Source: Bacteroidota bacterium | Lineage (GTDB): Bacteria > Bacteroidota > Ignavibacteria > UBA10030 > UBA6906 | DNA length: 64,000 nucleotides | Direction of reading: 5' to 3' | Assembly (NCBI GenBank): GCA_019637975.1 | Contig: JAHBUR010000006.1 | Location: 1-64,000, forward strand | Shown: positions 34,501 to 44,186 of the stretch, piece after piece | Layout of the letters: each line of letters opens with the position of its first letter | Position numbering within the stretch: the first letter of the stretch is position 1 | The notes under the pieces: generated by a model | Seen by the model: the letters and a program-made list of their open reading frames with translations, nothing else | What the model was told of the DNA's origin: nothing | Databases searched by the model: none | Program-made: the position numbers and the translations under genes

Positions 34501-35769
34501 ATGCTCGATATCAAGTTTGTTCGTGAACACGCAGAGGTCGTCAAAGAAGGCGTCACAAGAAAAAGGGAGGATCCCGCCAAAGTCGATGAGGCGCTTGCGC
34601 TCGATGAAAAGCGGAGGCACACGCTGGCGCAGGCCGAGCAACTGAAAGCACGGAAGAACAGCGTATCCGCCGAAGTAGCAAAGAAGAAATCAAAGGGGGA
34701 AGATGCAACTGCAGTTTTCGAAGAAATGCGGAAAGTTGCCGACGAAATCAAGTCGCTGGATCATGATCTGGCGGCTATCGAGGCAGATCTGCGGAATGTG
34801 CTGCTCGCCATTCCGAATATCCCGCATCCCTCGGTGCCCGTCGGCAGAACACCCGAAGAAAACCAAATCGTTGCCACGTGGGGTGAGCCTCCGGCCATTG
34901 ACTTCAAACCGAGGCCGCATTGGGAGTTGGTGGAAAAATTGGGAATTATTGATTTCCCGCGCGGCGTGAAGATTACCGGAGCCGGATTTCCCGTGTACGT
35001 CGGGAAAGGCGCGAAGTTGGAACGAGCCCTCATCAATTTCTTTCTTGACGAAGCAGAAGCGGCGGGCTATACAGAAGTGATGCCACCGCATGTGGTGAAT
35101 GCCGCAAGCGCAACGGGAACGGGACAGCTTCCCGACAAAGAAGACCAGATGTATGTCGCAACAAAGGATGAGTTCTATCTCATCCCCACCGCCGAAGTCC
35201 CTGTAACGAATTTCTACCGCGACGAAATTTTAGGCGAGAAGCAACTCCCCGTCAAGATGTGTGCATACACACCCTGCTTCCGGCGTGAAGCCGGTTCGTA
35301 CGGCAAAGATGTGCGCGGGCTGAACCGTGTGCATCAATTCGACAAAGTCGAGCTGGTCAAGTTCGTGCATCCCTCGACATCGTACGATGAATTGGAAAGC
35401 CTCCGCGCAGACGCGGAACGGCTTCTGCAGAAACTCGGGCTGCACTACCACGTATTATTGATGTGTTCGGGCGATTTGGGGTTTACACAAACAAAGAAGT
35501 ATGATCTGGAAGTCTGGTCGGTAGGCCAGCAGAAATGGCTTGAAGTTTCGTCGTGCAGCAACTTTGAGTCGTATCAGGCACGGCGCATGAACATCCGTTT
35601 CAAACCGGGGAGCGGAGGAAAACCTGAAATTGTGCACACACTCAACGGCTCGGCGCTTGCATTGCCCCGCATTGTCGCGGCAATCATCGAGAACTACCAG
35701 ACTCCGGAAGGCAAAGTAATTATGCCGAAAGTCCTGCATAAGTACACAGGTTTTGAAGTGATTGGGTGA
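34501..35769 (+). CDS. serS: Serine--tRNA ligase
   Basis: A 422-residue class II aminoacyl-tRNA synthetase charging tRNA-Ser. The N-terminal 100 residues form the tRNA-binding coiled-coil arm (KRRHTLAQAEQLKARKN and onwards). Motif 2 is FRREAGSYGKDVRGLNRVHQF, split as FRREAGSYG and KDVRGLNRVHQF. Motif 3 lies in LNGSALALPRIVAAI. No T-box-like leader is visible in the 143-bp gap upstream. A terminator hairpin follows. Confidence 0.97.
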   Translation: MLDIKFVREHAEVVKEGVTRKREDPAKVDEALALDEKRRHTLAQAEQLKARKNSVSAEVAKKKSKGEDATAVFEEMRKVADEIKSLDHDLAAIEADLRNVLLAIPNIPHPSVPVGRTPEENQIVATWGEPPAIDFKPRPHWELVEKLGIIDFPRGVKITGAGFPVYVGKGAKLERALINFFLDEAEAAGYTEVMPPHVVNAASATGTGQLPDKEDQMYVATKDEFYLIPTAEVPVTNFYRDEILGEKQLPVKMCAYTPCFRREAGSYGKDVRGLNRVHQFDKVELVKFVHPSTSYDELESLRADAERLLQKLGLHYHVLLMCSGDLGFTQTKKYDLEVWSVGQQKWLEVSSCSNFESYQARRMNIRFKPGSGGKPEIVHTLNGSALALPRIVAAIIENYQTPEGKVIMPKVLHKYTGFEVIG

Positions 35770-35777
35770 GCCAATCT

Positions 35778-35807
35778 GCTCGCAGCGAGTCATCGACTGC
35801 TGCGGGC
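35778..35807 (+). terminator. Intrinsic terminator after serS
   Basis: GCTCGCAGCGAGTC and GACTGCTGCGGGC form a stem with one bulged base and a 3-base loop (35778-35807), followed by AATATGTTCTTTT. Confidence 0.7.
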
Positions 35808-35829
35808 AATATGTTCTTTTAGAGATTGC

Positions 35830-37590
35830 ATGAAACCACTGCTGCGGCTGCTGCCGTATCTTGCACAATACAAACGGACCCTTTTCATCGGGTTTCTGAC
35901 GGTTGTGGGGAGTAACATCTTTACCATCTTGCCTCCGCTTTACATCGGGGATGCGATTGATATCCTTGAGGAGGGGCTTCAAGCGAAGAGTATAGGCGGG
36001 TCCGACCTTGTCATGTACGCCGTCGGGATAGTTGTTTTCTTCCTTATCGCAGGCACGTTTACATTCTTCACCCGACAAACGCTCATCGTCGTTTCCCGTC
36101 ACATCGAATTCGATTTGCGAAATGATTTCCTTTCCCATATCCAGAAACTCTCACTCTCATTTTACCAGAACACCCCCACCGGCGACTTGATGGCGCATGC
36201 CACCAATGATATCAGTGCCGTGCGCAATTGTCTCGGTCCCGGCATCATGTATCCCACCGATACGATCCTCGCCTTTGCCATGGTCATTGCGATGATGCTC
36301 CGCATTGATTGGGAACTCACTCTTTTTGCCATGATTCCGTTGCCGTTTGTGTCATTCGCGGTGTACCGGTTGGGCAAAGTTGTGCACAAGAAATTCGATG
36401 AACGGCAGAAACAATACGGCGAGATGACGACACGGGCTCAAGAAAATCTCTCCGGCATTCGCGTCGTCAAGGCGTATGTTCGCGAGGAATACGAGACGGA
36501 GTTGTTCCGCACGATGAGCTTCGAGTATTTGAAGAAGAACCTGGTACTTGCCCGCGTGCAGTCCATTATGTGGCCGCTAATGTTCCTGCTGGTCGGACTT
36601 TCTCTCGTTATCACCATTTACTTCGGCGGATTGAAGGTGATTGCCAATGAACTTTCCGTGGGCGGCCTTACAAAATTTCTGATCTATCTGACAATGCTCA
36701 TCTGGCCGATGATTGCCTTCGGCTGGGTGATCAACATATTGCAACAAGGCGCCGCTTCGATGGATCGTCTCGCGAAGATACTCGATACCAAGCCCGAGGT
36801 TCAGGATACCAAACGGACTGATCATACAATTACCGATATCGGGGGAATGATTGAATTCCGCAACGTTTCATTCACGCACAACGGGGCGGCTCGTGCATCG
36901 CTTTCCGATATCAACCTGATAATTCCGCAAGGCGCCACTCTTGCTGTTATCGGTTATACCGGAGCCGGCAAGAGTACGCTCGTCAACCTGATTCCGCGGC
37001 TCTACGACGCGACGTCCGGCGAGGTGTTGATTGACGGGAAGAATGTGAAGCAGATTCCGCTGGAAGTGCTGCGCAGAAGTATCGGCTACGTCCCCCAGGA
37101 AACCTTCCTGTTCTCGGATTCGCTTGCCGAGAACATCAGCTACGGGACGGACAATGGAACCGAGGAACACGTCCGCGATGCTGCCGAGATTTCCCAGATT
37201 GCCCGCGACATCAGCGATTTCCCGATGGGATATGCAACCATGTTGGGCGAGCGGGGTATCACCCTCTCGGGCGGACAGAAGCAACGGACAAGTATTGCGC
37301 GAGCCGTGATGCGCAAGCCCAAAATCCTGATTCTCGATGACGCCCTCTCCGCAGTCGATACATATACGGAAGAAGAAATCCTGAAACGGCTTCGACAGAT
37401 CATGAAAGACCGGACGAGCATCATCATCAGTCACCGCATTTCAACCGTGAAAGATGCCGACATGATTGTGGTGATGGATGACGGCAAGATTGTTGAACGT
37501 GGAACGCATGATCAGTTGGTGGAACAGGGTGGTGTGTACGCCGAGCTGCACCGCAAGCAGTTGTTGGAGCAGGAACTGGAAAATCTCTGA
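35830..37590 (+). CDS. ABC exporter half-transporter with degenerate ATP site
   Basis: A 586-residue type IV ABC exporter subunit: six membrane helices (about 1-320), then the nucleotide-binding domain. Walker A is GYTGAGKST, the signature is LSGGQKQR, and Walker B is ILILDDALSAVD, in which the catalytic glutamate is aspartate. That is the mark of the inactive-site subunit in heterodimeric exporters such as TM287/288 or LmrCD. Its stop overlaps the start of its partner (TGATG). Likely cargo is a lipid or toxic hydrophobic compound; this cannot be resolved. Confidence 0.93.
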   Translation: MKPLLRLLPYLAQYKRTLFIGFLTVVGSNIFTILPPLYIGDAIDILEEGLQAKSIGGSDLVMYAVGIVVFFLIAGTFTFFTRQTLIVVSRHIEFDLRNDFLSHIQKLSLSFYQNTPTGDLMAHATNDISAVRNCLGPGIMYPTDTILAFAMVIAMMLRIDWELTLFAMIPLPFVSFAVYRLGKVVHKKFDERQKQYGEMTTRAQENLSGIRVVKAYVREEYETELFRTMSFEYLKKNLVLARVQSIMWPLMFLLVGLSLVITIYFGGLKVIANELSVGGLTKFLIYLTMLIWPMIAFGWVINILQQGAASMDRLAKILDTKPEVQDTKRTDHTITDIGGMIEFRNVSFTHNGAARASLSDINLIIPQGATLAVIGYTGAGKSTLVNLIPRLYDATSGEVLIDGKNVKQIPLEVLRRSIGYVPQETFLFSDSLAENISYGTDNGTEEHVRDAAEISQIARDISDFPMGYATMLGERGITLSGGQKQRTSIARAVMRKPKILILDDALSAVDTYTEEEILKRLRQIMKDRTSIIISHRISTVKDADMIVVMDDGKIVERGTHDQLVEQGGVYAELHRKQLLEQELENL

Positions 37591-39386
37591 TGCACGAAGA
37601 AGAAATACTCGGTAAAGCGTACGACGCCTCTCTGATGCGGCGGTTGCTCATCTACCTCCGTCCGTACAGATGGCATGTCGTTTTCGGCATCGTCCTCAGC
37701 GTGGTGGTTTCGGGACTCGAAGCCGTTCGTCCCTACTTTACGAAAATTGCTGTCGACGTGAACATCGCCGAGAAAGACGGAGAAGGCCTTCTCCTGACGG
37801 CGCTGGCGTTTCTTGGCGTTCTGCTTTTACGCGGGGTCATCCAATACTTCAACGCGTACCTGACGCAGTGGATCGGCCAGAAGACGATTTTTGATTTGCG
37901 CATGCAGGTATTCGAGCACCTTCAGTCACGTAGTCTCAAATTCTACGACAAGAACCCCATCGGCCGGCTCATCACCCGTGTCACAAACGATACCGAGGTG
38001 TTGAACGAGATGTTCTCGTCCGGAATCGTCATGGTGTTCAGCGACATCTTCACCATCATCGGCATCCTCACCTTGATGTTTACGATGAACTGGCAGCTTG
38101 CGCTTATTTCGCTCAGCGTACTGCCGCTGCTGTTCTACGGAACGTTTCTCTTCCGGAAGAAAGCCCGTGAGGCGTATCGTGAAGTTCGCATCCAGATCGC
38201 CCGCATCAACACGTTCATGCAGGAACATATCACCGGCATGATGGTGGATCAGGTGTTTAATCGTGAGAAGAAATCGTTCGAGAAATTCGATCGCGTCAAT
38301 GCGGCGCACCGTGATGCCAATATCAAATCCATTTTCTACTACGCCCTCTTCTATCCCGGAGTCGATCTTATCGGTGCTATCGCCGTGGGGCTGATCATCT
38401 GGTATGCGGGCGTTGATGCGCTCGAAGGAACGATCACGGTCGGGACGGTGATTGCCTTCCTGCAGTTCAATGAGATGTTCTGGCGGCCGATACGTGATCT
38501 TTCGGAGAAGTACAACATTATGCAGACGGCGATGGCATCTTCCGAGAGGATATTCAAGCTGTTGGACGACAAGACGGCGATCAACGACCCAGGACATCCG
38601 AAACCTTTCGATCATGTCAGTGGAACGCTCAAATTCAAGAATGTCTGGTTTGCGTACAATGTTGGCCCGACAGACGCCGAGACCGAATGGGTTTTGAAGG
38701 ATGTGTCATTTACGATCAATGCCGGCGAAACGGCGGCCTTTGTGGGACATACGGGAGCGGGGAAAACCACAATCACCAACCTGCTCTGCAGGTTTTATGA
38801 TGTTCAGAAAGGCGAAATTCTGATAGACGGCATTAATATCAAACACATTCGTCAGCAGGAGTTGCGGAAGCATATTGCTGTTGTGCTGCAGGATGTGTTT
38901 CTGTTTTCGGGCGACATCTCCTCCAATATCAATCTGGGAGATGGAACAATACCGAGAGATGCAGTCGAGCAGGCAGCACGCACAGTCGGGGCCGATGAGT
39001 TTATCCGGCAACTCCCGGGCGGATATGATGCTGAAGTAAAGGAACGGGGCGCTACTCTCTCGGTCGGGCAGAAACAACTGATCTCTTTTGCGCGGGCACT
39101 GGCGTACAATCCGCAGATTCTCATCCTCGACGAAGCGACATCGAGCATCGACACCGAAACAGAACAACTGATCCAGCAGGCTATCGAAAAGCTGCTGCGT
39201 GGAAGAACGTCCATTGTGATCGCCCACCGGCTCTCGACAATACAAAATGCGAGTAAAATCATCGTCATGCACAAAGGCGAAATCCGCGAGATCGGAACGC
39301 ATCAGGAATTGCTGGCCCACGGCGGAATTTACTTCAAATTGTACCAGTTGCAGTACAAAGACCAGGAGGTCAGGCAAACGGCATAA
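37590..39386 (+). CDS. ABC exporter half-transporter with complete Walker B
   Basis: A 598-residue partner of the preceding subunit, also with six membrane helices followed by an ATPase domain. Walker A is GHTGAGKTT and Walker B is ILILDEATSSID with the catalytic glutamate, while the signature reads LSVGQKQL in place of LSGGQ. Combined with the upstream subunit, this gives one competent and one degenerate ATP site, as in known asymmetric heterodimers. Made by translational coupling with the first gene. Confidence 0.93.
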   Translation: MHEEEILGKAYDASLMRRLLIYLRPYRWHVVFGIVLSVVVSGLEAVRPYFTKIAVDVNIAEKDGEGLLLTALAFLGVLLLRGVIQYFNAYLTQWIGQKTIFDLRMQVFEHLQSRSLKFYDKNPIGRLITRVTNDTEVLNEMFSSGIVMVFSDIFTIIGILTLMFTMNWQLALISLSVLPLLFYGTFLFRKKAREAYREVRIQIARINTFMQEHITGMMVDQVFNREKKSFEKFDRVNAAHRDANIKSIFYYALFYPGVDLIGAIAVGLIIWYAGVDALEGTITVGTVIAFLQFNEMFWRPIRDLSEKYNIMQTAMASSERIFKLLDDKTAINDPGHPKPFDHVSGTLKFKNVWFAYNVGPTDAETEWVLKDVSFTINAGETAAFVGHTGAGKTTITNLLCRFYDVQKGEILIDGINIKHIRQQELRKHIAVVLQDVFLFSGDISSNINLGDGTIPRDAVEQAARTVGADEFIRQLPGGYDAEVKERGATLSVGQKQLISFARALAYNPQILILDEATSSIDTETEQLIQQAIEKLLRGRTSIVIAHRLSTIQNASKIIVMHKGEIREIGTHQELLAHGGIYFKLYQLQYKDQEVRQTA

Positions 39387-39503
39387 GCCGCAAAAAACAG
39401 GGTTGCAACTCTACGCCCTCTTCACTATTATCAAGTAGTCTCCCCCGCAGTTCATACCCGTTCATACTCACACAATCATTATTCAATCTTGCAAGGAATC
39501 CCG

Positions 39504-40526
39504 ATGAATCCCGACCGCGAATCTTCAGCGAAATTCATGACGTTGGAACGGCATATTATGGAGGAGGAAAGACATCATCCTGACGCAACGGGCGAATTCT
39601 CCGGCGTGATGCATGCACTCTCGCTTGCCGTCAAACTTGTGTGGCGTGAAGTCACAAAAGCCGGGCTGGTGAACATTCTCGGCAAAACAGATCGTATGAA
39701 TGTTACCGGCGACGAAGTCAAGAAGCTCGACGAGTTTGCCGATGAAACCATCTATAAAGCAATGGATCACGGCGGACATTTGTGTGTGATGGCATCGGAA
39801 GAGAACGAAGATCTCCTGCACATACCCGACCAGTACGAATACGGCAAGTACGTGCTGCTATACGATCCGTTGGATGGTTCCGGCAACATTGACGCCAATA
39901 TCACCGTCGGGACGATCTTCTCGATCCTGAGACGCATCACGCCTGACGGCCAGGGGCAACTTGAGGATGTGTTGCAGCCGGGCTATAAGCAGGTTGCAGC
40001 CGGGTACGCGCTGTTCAGTTCGAGCATGATGTTCGTGTATTCAACGGGCCATGGCGTTCACGGGTTCACCCTTGATCCCTCCGTCGGCGAGTTTCTCCTT
40101 TCGCACGAAAATATCCGCATGCCGCAGCGCGGGGCCATCTATGCCATCAACGAAGGCAACTACAACCGGTGGGAGCCGAACATGAAGCGGTACATCGACT
40201 GGTTGAAGACGGAAGACAAAGCAGACGGCAGGCCGTATTCGCTCCGCTATATCGGTTCGCTCGTCGCCGACGTTCACCGCACGCTGATGTACGGCGGCAT
40301 CTATTGTTATCCCGGTGATACAAAGAATCCCAGCGGCAAACTGCGTCTGATGTACGAAAACAATCCGCTTGCCTACATCGTCGAGAATGCCGGCGGCGCC
40401 GCGTCAGACGGGAAGCAACGTATTATGGATATTGTTCCGACGAAGCTGCATCAGAAAACTCCGCTCTTCATCGGCAGCTCCGATGACGTGAGATTCGCCG
40501 AAGAATTTCTTGCGGGCAAACGCTAA
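39504..40526 (+). CDS. fbp: Class I fructose-1,6-bisphosphatase
   Basis: A 340-residue gluconeogenic phosphatase. The metal-binding signature YDPLDGSGNIDANITVG, split as YDPLDGSGNID and ANITVG (about 120-136), the upstream EENED acidic site (about 94-98) and the substrate region NRWEPNMKRY with SLRYIGSLVADVHR (about 210-255) are intact. ATG at 39504 has AAGGA upstream. A strong hairpin terminator follows the stop. It is a single gene. Confidence 0.95.
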   Translation: MNPDRESSAKFMTLERHIMEEERHHPDATGEFSGVMHALSLAVKLVWREVTKAGLVNILGKTDRMNVTGDEVKKLDEFADETIYKAMDHGGHLCVMASEENEDLLHIPDQYEYGKYVLLYDPLDGSGNIDANITVGTIFSILRRITPDGQGQLEDVLQPGYKQVAAGYALFSSSMMFVYSTGHGVHGFTLDPSVGEFLLSHENIRMPQRGAIYAINEGNYNRWEPNMKRYIDWLKTEDKADGRPYSLRYIGSLVADVHRTLMYGGIYCYPGDTKNPSGKLRLMYENNPLAYIVENAGGAASDGKQRIMDIVPTKLHQKTPLFIGSSDDVRFAEEFLAGKR

Positions 40527-40552
40527 CCGGATGTAATTCCCTGAAACGAAAA

Positions 40553-40577
40553 AACCCCGGCTCGGTGAGCCGGGGTT
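40553..40577. terminator. Strong hairpin terminator between fbp and the YbgF-like gene
   Basis: A perfect 11-bp stem, AACCCCGGCTC/GAGCCGGGGTT, with a GGT loop. An A-tract lies on its left and a T-rich sequence on its right, so it can serve both convergent genes. Confidence 0.85.
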
Positions 40578-40600
40578 GTTGCCTTTCTAACAGGGATCTC

Positions 40601-41299
40601 TTACAACGAACTCATCTTCGATCGTGCCCGTCCCGCAAGCTGGCTTCCCGGATAGAGCGTCAGCAGTTTCTGAAAAGCCTCACGTGCCTGTTCACGATTT
40701 CCTGCCTGCAGATACGAGTTGCCGATCATATACTGCGCATCATCCGCCTTATCCGATCCGGTCATGCCTGTAACAGTTTGGAACTGTTGAATGGCTTCGT
40801 CATATCTCTTCAACCCGAAATACGATTCGCCGATCCAGTAATAGCAATTGTCGAGCAGGTCGTCGCTGACCCCCCCCGTAATCAAGCTGCTGAAGTGATC
40901 GATTGCCTCCTGGAAATTTCTGTTCCGGTATTTTGAAAGGGCAGCTTCATACCCCCCGGAAAATGCAGCCGATGATCTTGGCGTCGAAGGAGGCGGTGTA
41001 GTAGCCGCAGTGCGCGGTGTGATAACCGCCTCGCGCATGCGTGTTTCCAGTTCCGAATTGCGTGCCGAGAGATTCGTGTTTTCCGTTGCAACAACTTCAA
41101 GTTGTTGCTGCAATTTCCGGTTTTCATTGGAAAGGCTGTCGAGCCGGTATTCGAGTTGGGCCGTTGTTGAAATCGGCGGGGTGTTTGTCCAGTCTTCACT
41201 CGTTGTTTCCTCCACTGTTCCGCAGCCGGCGGCCATCATGACCAATCCGGCAACTGCGACCACGAAGAGAAACGATATGTGAGCCCCTGTCTGTTTCAT
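40601..41299 (-). CDS. YbgF/CpoB-like TPR lipoprotein
   Basis: A 232-residue protein. The lipoprotein signal ends VMMAAGC (cysteine about 26 from the chosen ATG at 41299, which has GGAG upstream). A coiled coil follows (LEYRLDSLSNENRKLQQQ, to about residue 80), then a proline-rich linker, then three tetratricopeptide repeats (YEAALSKYRNRNFQEAI, NCYYWIGESYFGLKRYDEAI, DDAQYMIGNSYLQAG). This is the layout of the Tol-Pal-associated coordinator YbgF/CpoB. No tol genes are adjacent, so the name is by architecture only. Confidence 0.82.
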   Translation of the reverse strand: MKQTGAHISFLFVVAVAGLVMMAAGCGTVEETTSEDWTNTPPISTTAQLEYRLDSLSNENRKLQQQLEVVATENTNLSARNSELETRMREAVITPRTAATTPPPSTPRSSAAFSGGYEAALSKYRNRNFQEAIDHFSSLITGGVSDDLLDNCYYWIGESYFGLKRYDEAIQQFQTVTGMTGSDKADDAQYMIGNSYLQAGNREQAREAFQKLLTLYPGSQLAGRARSKMSSL

Positions 41300-41432
41300 G
41301 AAGATTCTCCTAAGGATGAACGTGAATTGTCGATGGACATCTTCCCGGAACGTGTATATCATGGTTCAAATGTATCAAACGCATCAGGTAAAGTCAAGCA
41401 GCGTGTATAATTGTGGCTTTCTTGTGACGGAT

Positions 41433-42341
41433 TCAACGAAGTGCGGCCTTCAAGTGTTTGGCTATCTTTCTGCAAATCTCCAGCACAACCACATCGGGCA
41501 CGCCGTCAACATGCTTCGATTGCAGCCGCATGTCGCAGATTTCGTTGACATAGTCAACTGCAACAAAACGGCCGTTATCGGCGACGGCAATTTCTGTTGA
41601 AAAGAAATCCAGTTTGCAGACGCCGTGTATTTTTTTTGTGATGGTGATGAGAGGGCGAAGGCGATGCAGTGTCATTTCGTGCTGAGTGATGAGATGGTAG
41701 ATGTGTGTCTCGTCGTCCCACCAACAGGGAATCACGCTCCCGAAGATGTAGAACACCCTGAACCATGCCTTCTGTTCTCCCATCCCGGCGGGAAGGATCT
41801 TTTCCTGGAGAAGATATTTGTCATTCTTGTGATGCTGACGCGTTTCGATGATATCCTTCAGCGAAGCCGCGTTCAGCACAACCCCGATGCCGCCCCCCGT
41901 TGTATTTGCCGGCTTGATGATAAAGGGCCATTTCAGATTGGCGATATCGCTGAGCCGCAGCTCGATCTCCTTCTTTTTGTTATGGGGGGAGATGATGACG
42001 GAAAACGGAACCTCGATCCCCTTCGTGATGAATTCGAGATGCATCGTCGCTTTGTCGATTGCGTGGTGAACGTGATCGGGATGATTGATGAACAGCGCAC
42101 CGGATTTTTTGATGAAGCGGGCAAGCGGCGGAAATTTCTCGTCGCCGTCACCGGCACGGTCGAGAAACGCGCCGAACCGGAGTTCCCCTTTCTGCACGTT
42201 CCTGATTGTCTCCTGCGTATTGTGGTGCGTGATGGAGTACGACTTCAACTTCAGCCGCTGCACTTCCGCTTCCAACATGGCAACGAAGTCGGTGTCGTAT
42301 TCCCAATCCCACGCAATAGCGATGTGGTAGTAGTCGGGCAT
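41433..42341 (-). CDS. ATP-grasp domain protein
   Basis: A 302-residue cytoplasmic protein. The central ATP-grasp features are visible: WPFIIKPANTTGGGIGV (about 137-153) is the ATP-binding lysine and glycine loop, YLLQEKIL (about 178) the hinge, and CKLDFFSTEIAV plus AVDYVNEICDMR (about 245-272) carry the metal-binding acidic residues. Enzymes of this fold join a carboxylate to an amine or thiol using ATP. The partner substrates are not known, and there are no neighbours in the same direction beyond the YbgF-like gene. Confidence 0.8.
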   Translation of the reverse strand: MPDYYHIAIAWDWEYDTDFVAMLEAEVQRLKLKSYSITHHNTQETIRNVQKGELRFGAFLDRAGDGDEKFPPLARFIKKSGALFINHPDHVHHAIDKATMHLEFITKGIEVPFSVIISPHNKKKEIELRLSDIANLKWPFIIKPANTTGGGIGVVLNAASLKDIIETRQHHKNDKYLLQEKILPAGMGEQKAWFRVFYIFGSVIPCWWDDETHIYHLITQHEMTLHRLRPLITITKKIHGVCKLDFFSTEIAVADNGRFVAVDYVNEICDMRLQSKHVDGVPDVVVLEICRKIAKHLKAALR

Positions 42342-42440
42342 GATACAGGATGATGGTGTCGCATACTATTAATACGAAATTCGGGGTTTCAAGCAAGAAT
42401 CCTCTTCTTGTTATTCACCCGTGTTATGAATATATTTTTC

Positions 42441-44186
42441 ATGAAAAACACGAGGGGATTTGTGAAAACGCTGTTCATTGCCTGTGTATGTGTTGCCTTT
42501 GCCATGCTGGTTCTCGGCGGCTGTTCGGGAAGCAAGCAGGCTGTTCCGTCAGCGGGCGCAAGCGAGCAAACCGGGACAAGCCCCCGTCCGCCGATGCACG
42601 ATGTTGCCACGCAGCATATGATCAACGGCTCGTTGTACGAGGTGAAAGGCGAGTATGCGCAGGCGATTCTCGAATTCCAGGATGCCCTCCGGTATGCAAA
42701 AGACCCCGCCATCCACTATGGCCTTGCGAAAAACTACGCCGCTTTGAACAAGCATTCGCTCGCTATCGAGTCTGCGCGGCAGGCGGTGAAGCTCGACCCC
42801 GCCAACACGGAATACCGCCGCATTCTTGCGGCATCCTACGCGCAGACGTTCGAGTTCGACTCCGCCTCCGCGATGTACGAAGAGGTTGTGAAACGCGATT
42901 CCACCAACATCGAATCGTGGTTCAATCTTGCACGACTGCAACAGGCCCGCAATCCGCAGAAAGCCCTTCAGACTCTCGAAGAGATCACCAACCGCTTCGG
43001 CCCGCAGTGGGAGATTTTGTTGCAGATTGTCGAGTTGCACAACGCGACGGGGAATTTCGGCAAAGCCGCCGAAGCAATGAGGAAGATGACGGATCTCGAT
43101 CCCTCCAATCTCGATTTGAAACAAAGTCTCGCCCGCGCATTTGTCCGCGCCAATCAGCCAGAAGAGGCTTTGAGCATCTATCGTGATTTGCGCGAGCGCG
43201 ATCCCGAGAACCATGAATACGCCGCTGAACTCGGCGGAGTGTATCTGATGCAAAAGGAATATGCCAGAGCTGCAAAGGAGTTTGCCGTTACCCTCGCGCA
43301 GGATTCCGTCAATGTGGAGGACAAGCTTCGCATCGGGCAGATGTACTTCGGCCAGCTTGAGAAGGATTCCACCATTGCGCCGTATGCCCGCGATGTGTTT
43401 CAACGGATCCAGCAGGCGCATCCGCAGGATTGGCGTTCGTATTGGTTTCTCGGCGCAATCGGCGCCATCACCCGCGACGATTCTCTTTCTCTCATCAACT
43501 TCAAAAAAGTCACCGAGTTGGCAAGCTGGAATGCGGACGGCTGGGTGTATCTCTCTTCGGTGTTCCTGGAGAAGAATGATTTCGATGCCGTTGTTACCGT
43601 TCTCGAATCAGCACTGAACATTCTCCCCGAGGAACCCCGGATTCATTCGATACTCGGCTTTGCGTACAACAGACTCGGCAGGAACACCGAGGCCATCAGT
43701 GTTCTGGAAAAAGCCCGAACGCTCGATCCGAAGGACATGAACACGATCTCGCAACTCGCGCTGATTTATGACGGGATGAAGATGTATGCGGAGTCCGATT
43801 CCTTGTACGAAGATGTGTTGCGTGTCGATCCCGACAACCATCTCGTGCTGAACAACTACAGCTACAGCATGTCCGAGCGGGGGTTGCAGTTGCAGCGGGC
43901 GCTGGCAATGTCGAAGCGTGCCATTGAGCAGCAACCCGACAATCAGGCATATCTTGATACGTACGGGTGGATTCACTTCAAACTCGGCAACTACACCGAG
44001 GCGGAAAAGTGGATCAAGAAGGCCATCGACAAAGGGAATGCGAGCGCCGTTCTGTATGAACACCTCGGCGATGTGTACGAGCGGATGAACGACACCGAGC
44101 GTGCGCTCGAGCAATGGGGGCTTGCCCTGAAGCTCGACGCCGGCAACGCGGATTTGAAAGAAAAGATCTCCCGTTTTATGCGATGA
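42441..44186 (+). CDS. TPR-repeat lipoprotein
   Basis: A 581-residue outer-membrane-type lipoprotein. The signal (FVKTLFIACVCVAFAMLVLGGC) has its lipid cysteine at about 28. The rest is a series of tetratricopeptide repeats, at least a dozen (for example GSLYEVKGEYAQAILEFQ, YGLAKNYAALNKHSLAI, LGFAYNRLGRNTEAI, LDTYGWIHFKLGNYTEA, YEHLGDVYERMNDTERAL). Such proteins act as scaffolds for envelope assembly. An in-frame ATG at 42426 is an alternative start. Its stop overlaps the next start by 4 bp (ATGA), starting a four-gene coupled operon that ends with the CHASE2 regulator. Confidence 0.88.
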   Translation: MKNTRGFVKTLFIACVCVAFAMLVLGGCSGSKQAVPSAGASEQTGTSPRPPMHDVATQHMINGSLYEVKGEYAQAILEFQDALRYAKDPAIHYGLAKNYAALNKHSLAIESARQAVKLDPANTEYRRILAASYAQTFEFDSASAMYEEVVKRDSTNIESWFNLARLQQARNPQKALQTLEEITNRFGPQWEILLQIVELHNATGNFGKAAEAMRKMTDLDPSNLDLKQSLARAFVRANQPEEALSIYRDLRERDPENHEYAAELGGVYLMQKEYARAAKEFAVTLAQDSVNVEDKLRIGQMYFGQLEKDSTIAPYARDVFQRIQQAHPQDWRSYWFLGAIGAITRDDSLSLINFKKVTELASWNADGWVYLSSVFLEKNDFDAVVTVLESALNILPEEPRIHSILGFAYNRLGRNTEAISVLEKARTLDPKDMNTISQLALIYDGMKMYAESDSLYEDVLRVDPDNHLVLNNYSYSMSERGLQLQRALAMSKRAIEQQPDNQAYLDTYGWIHFKLGNYTEAEKWIKKAIDKGNASAVLYEHLGDVYERMNDTERALEQWGLALKLDAGNADLKEKISRFMR

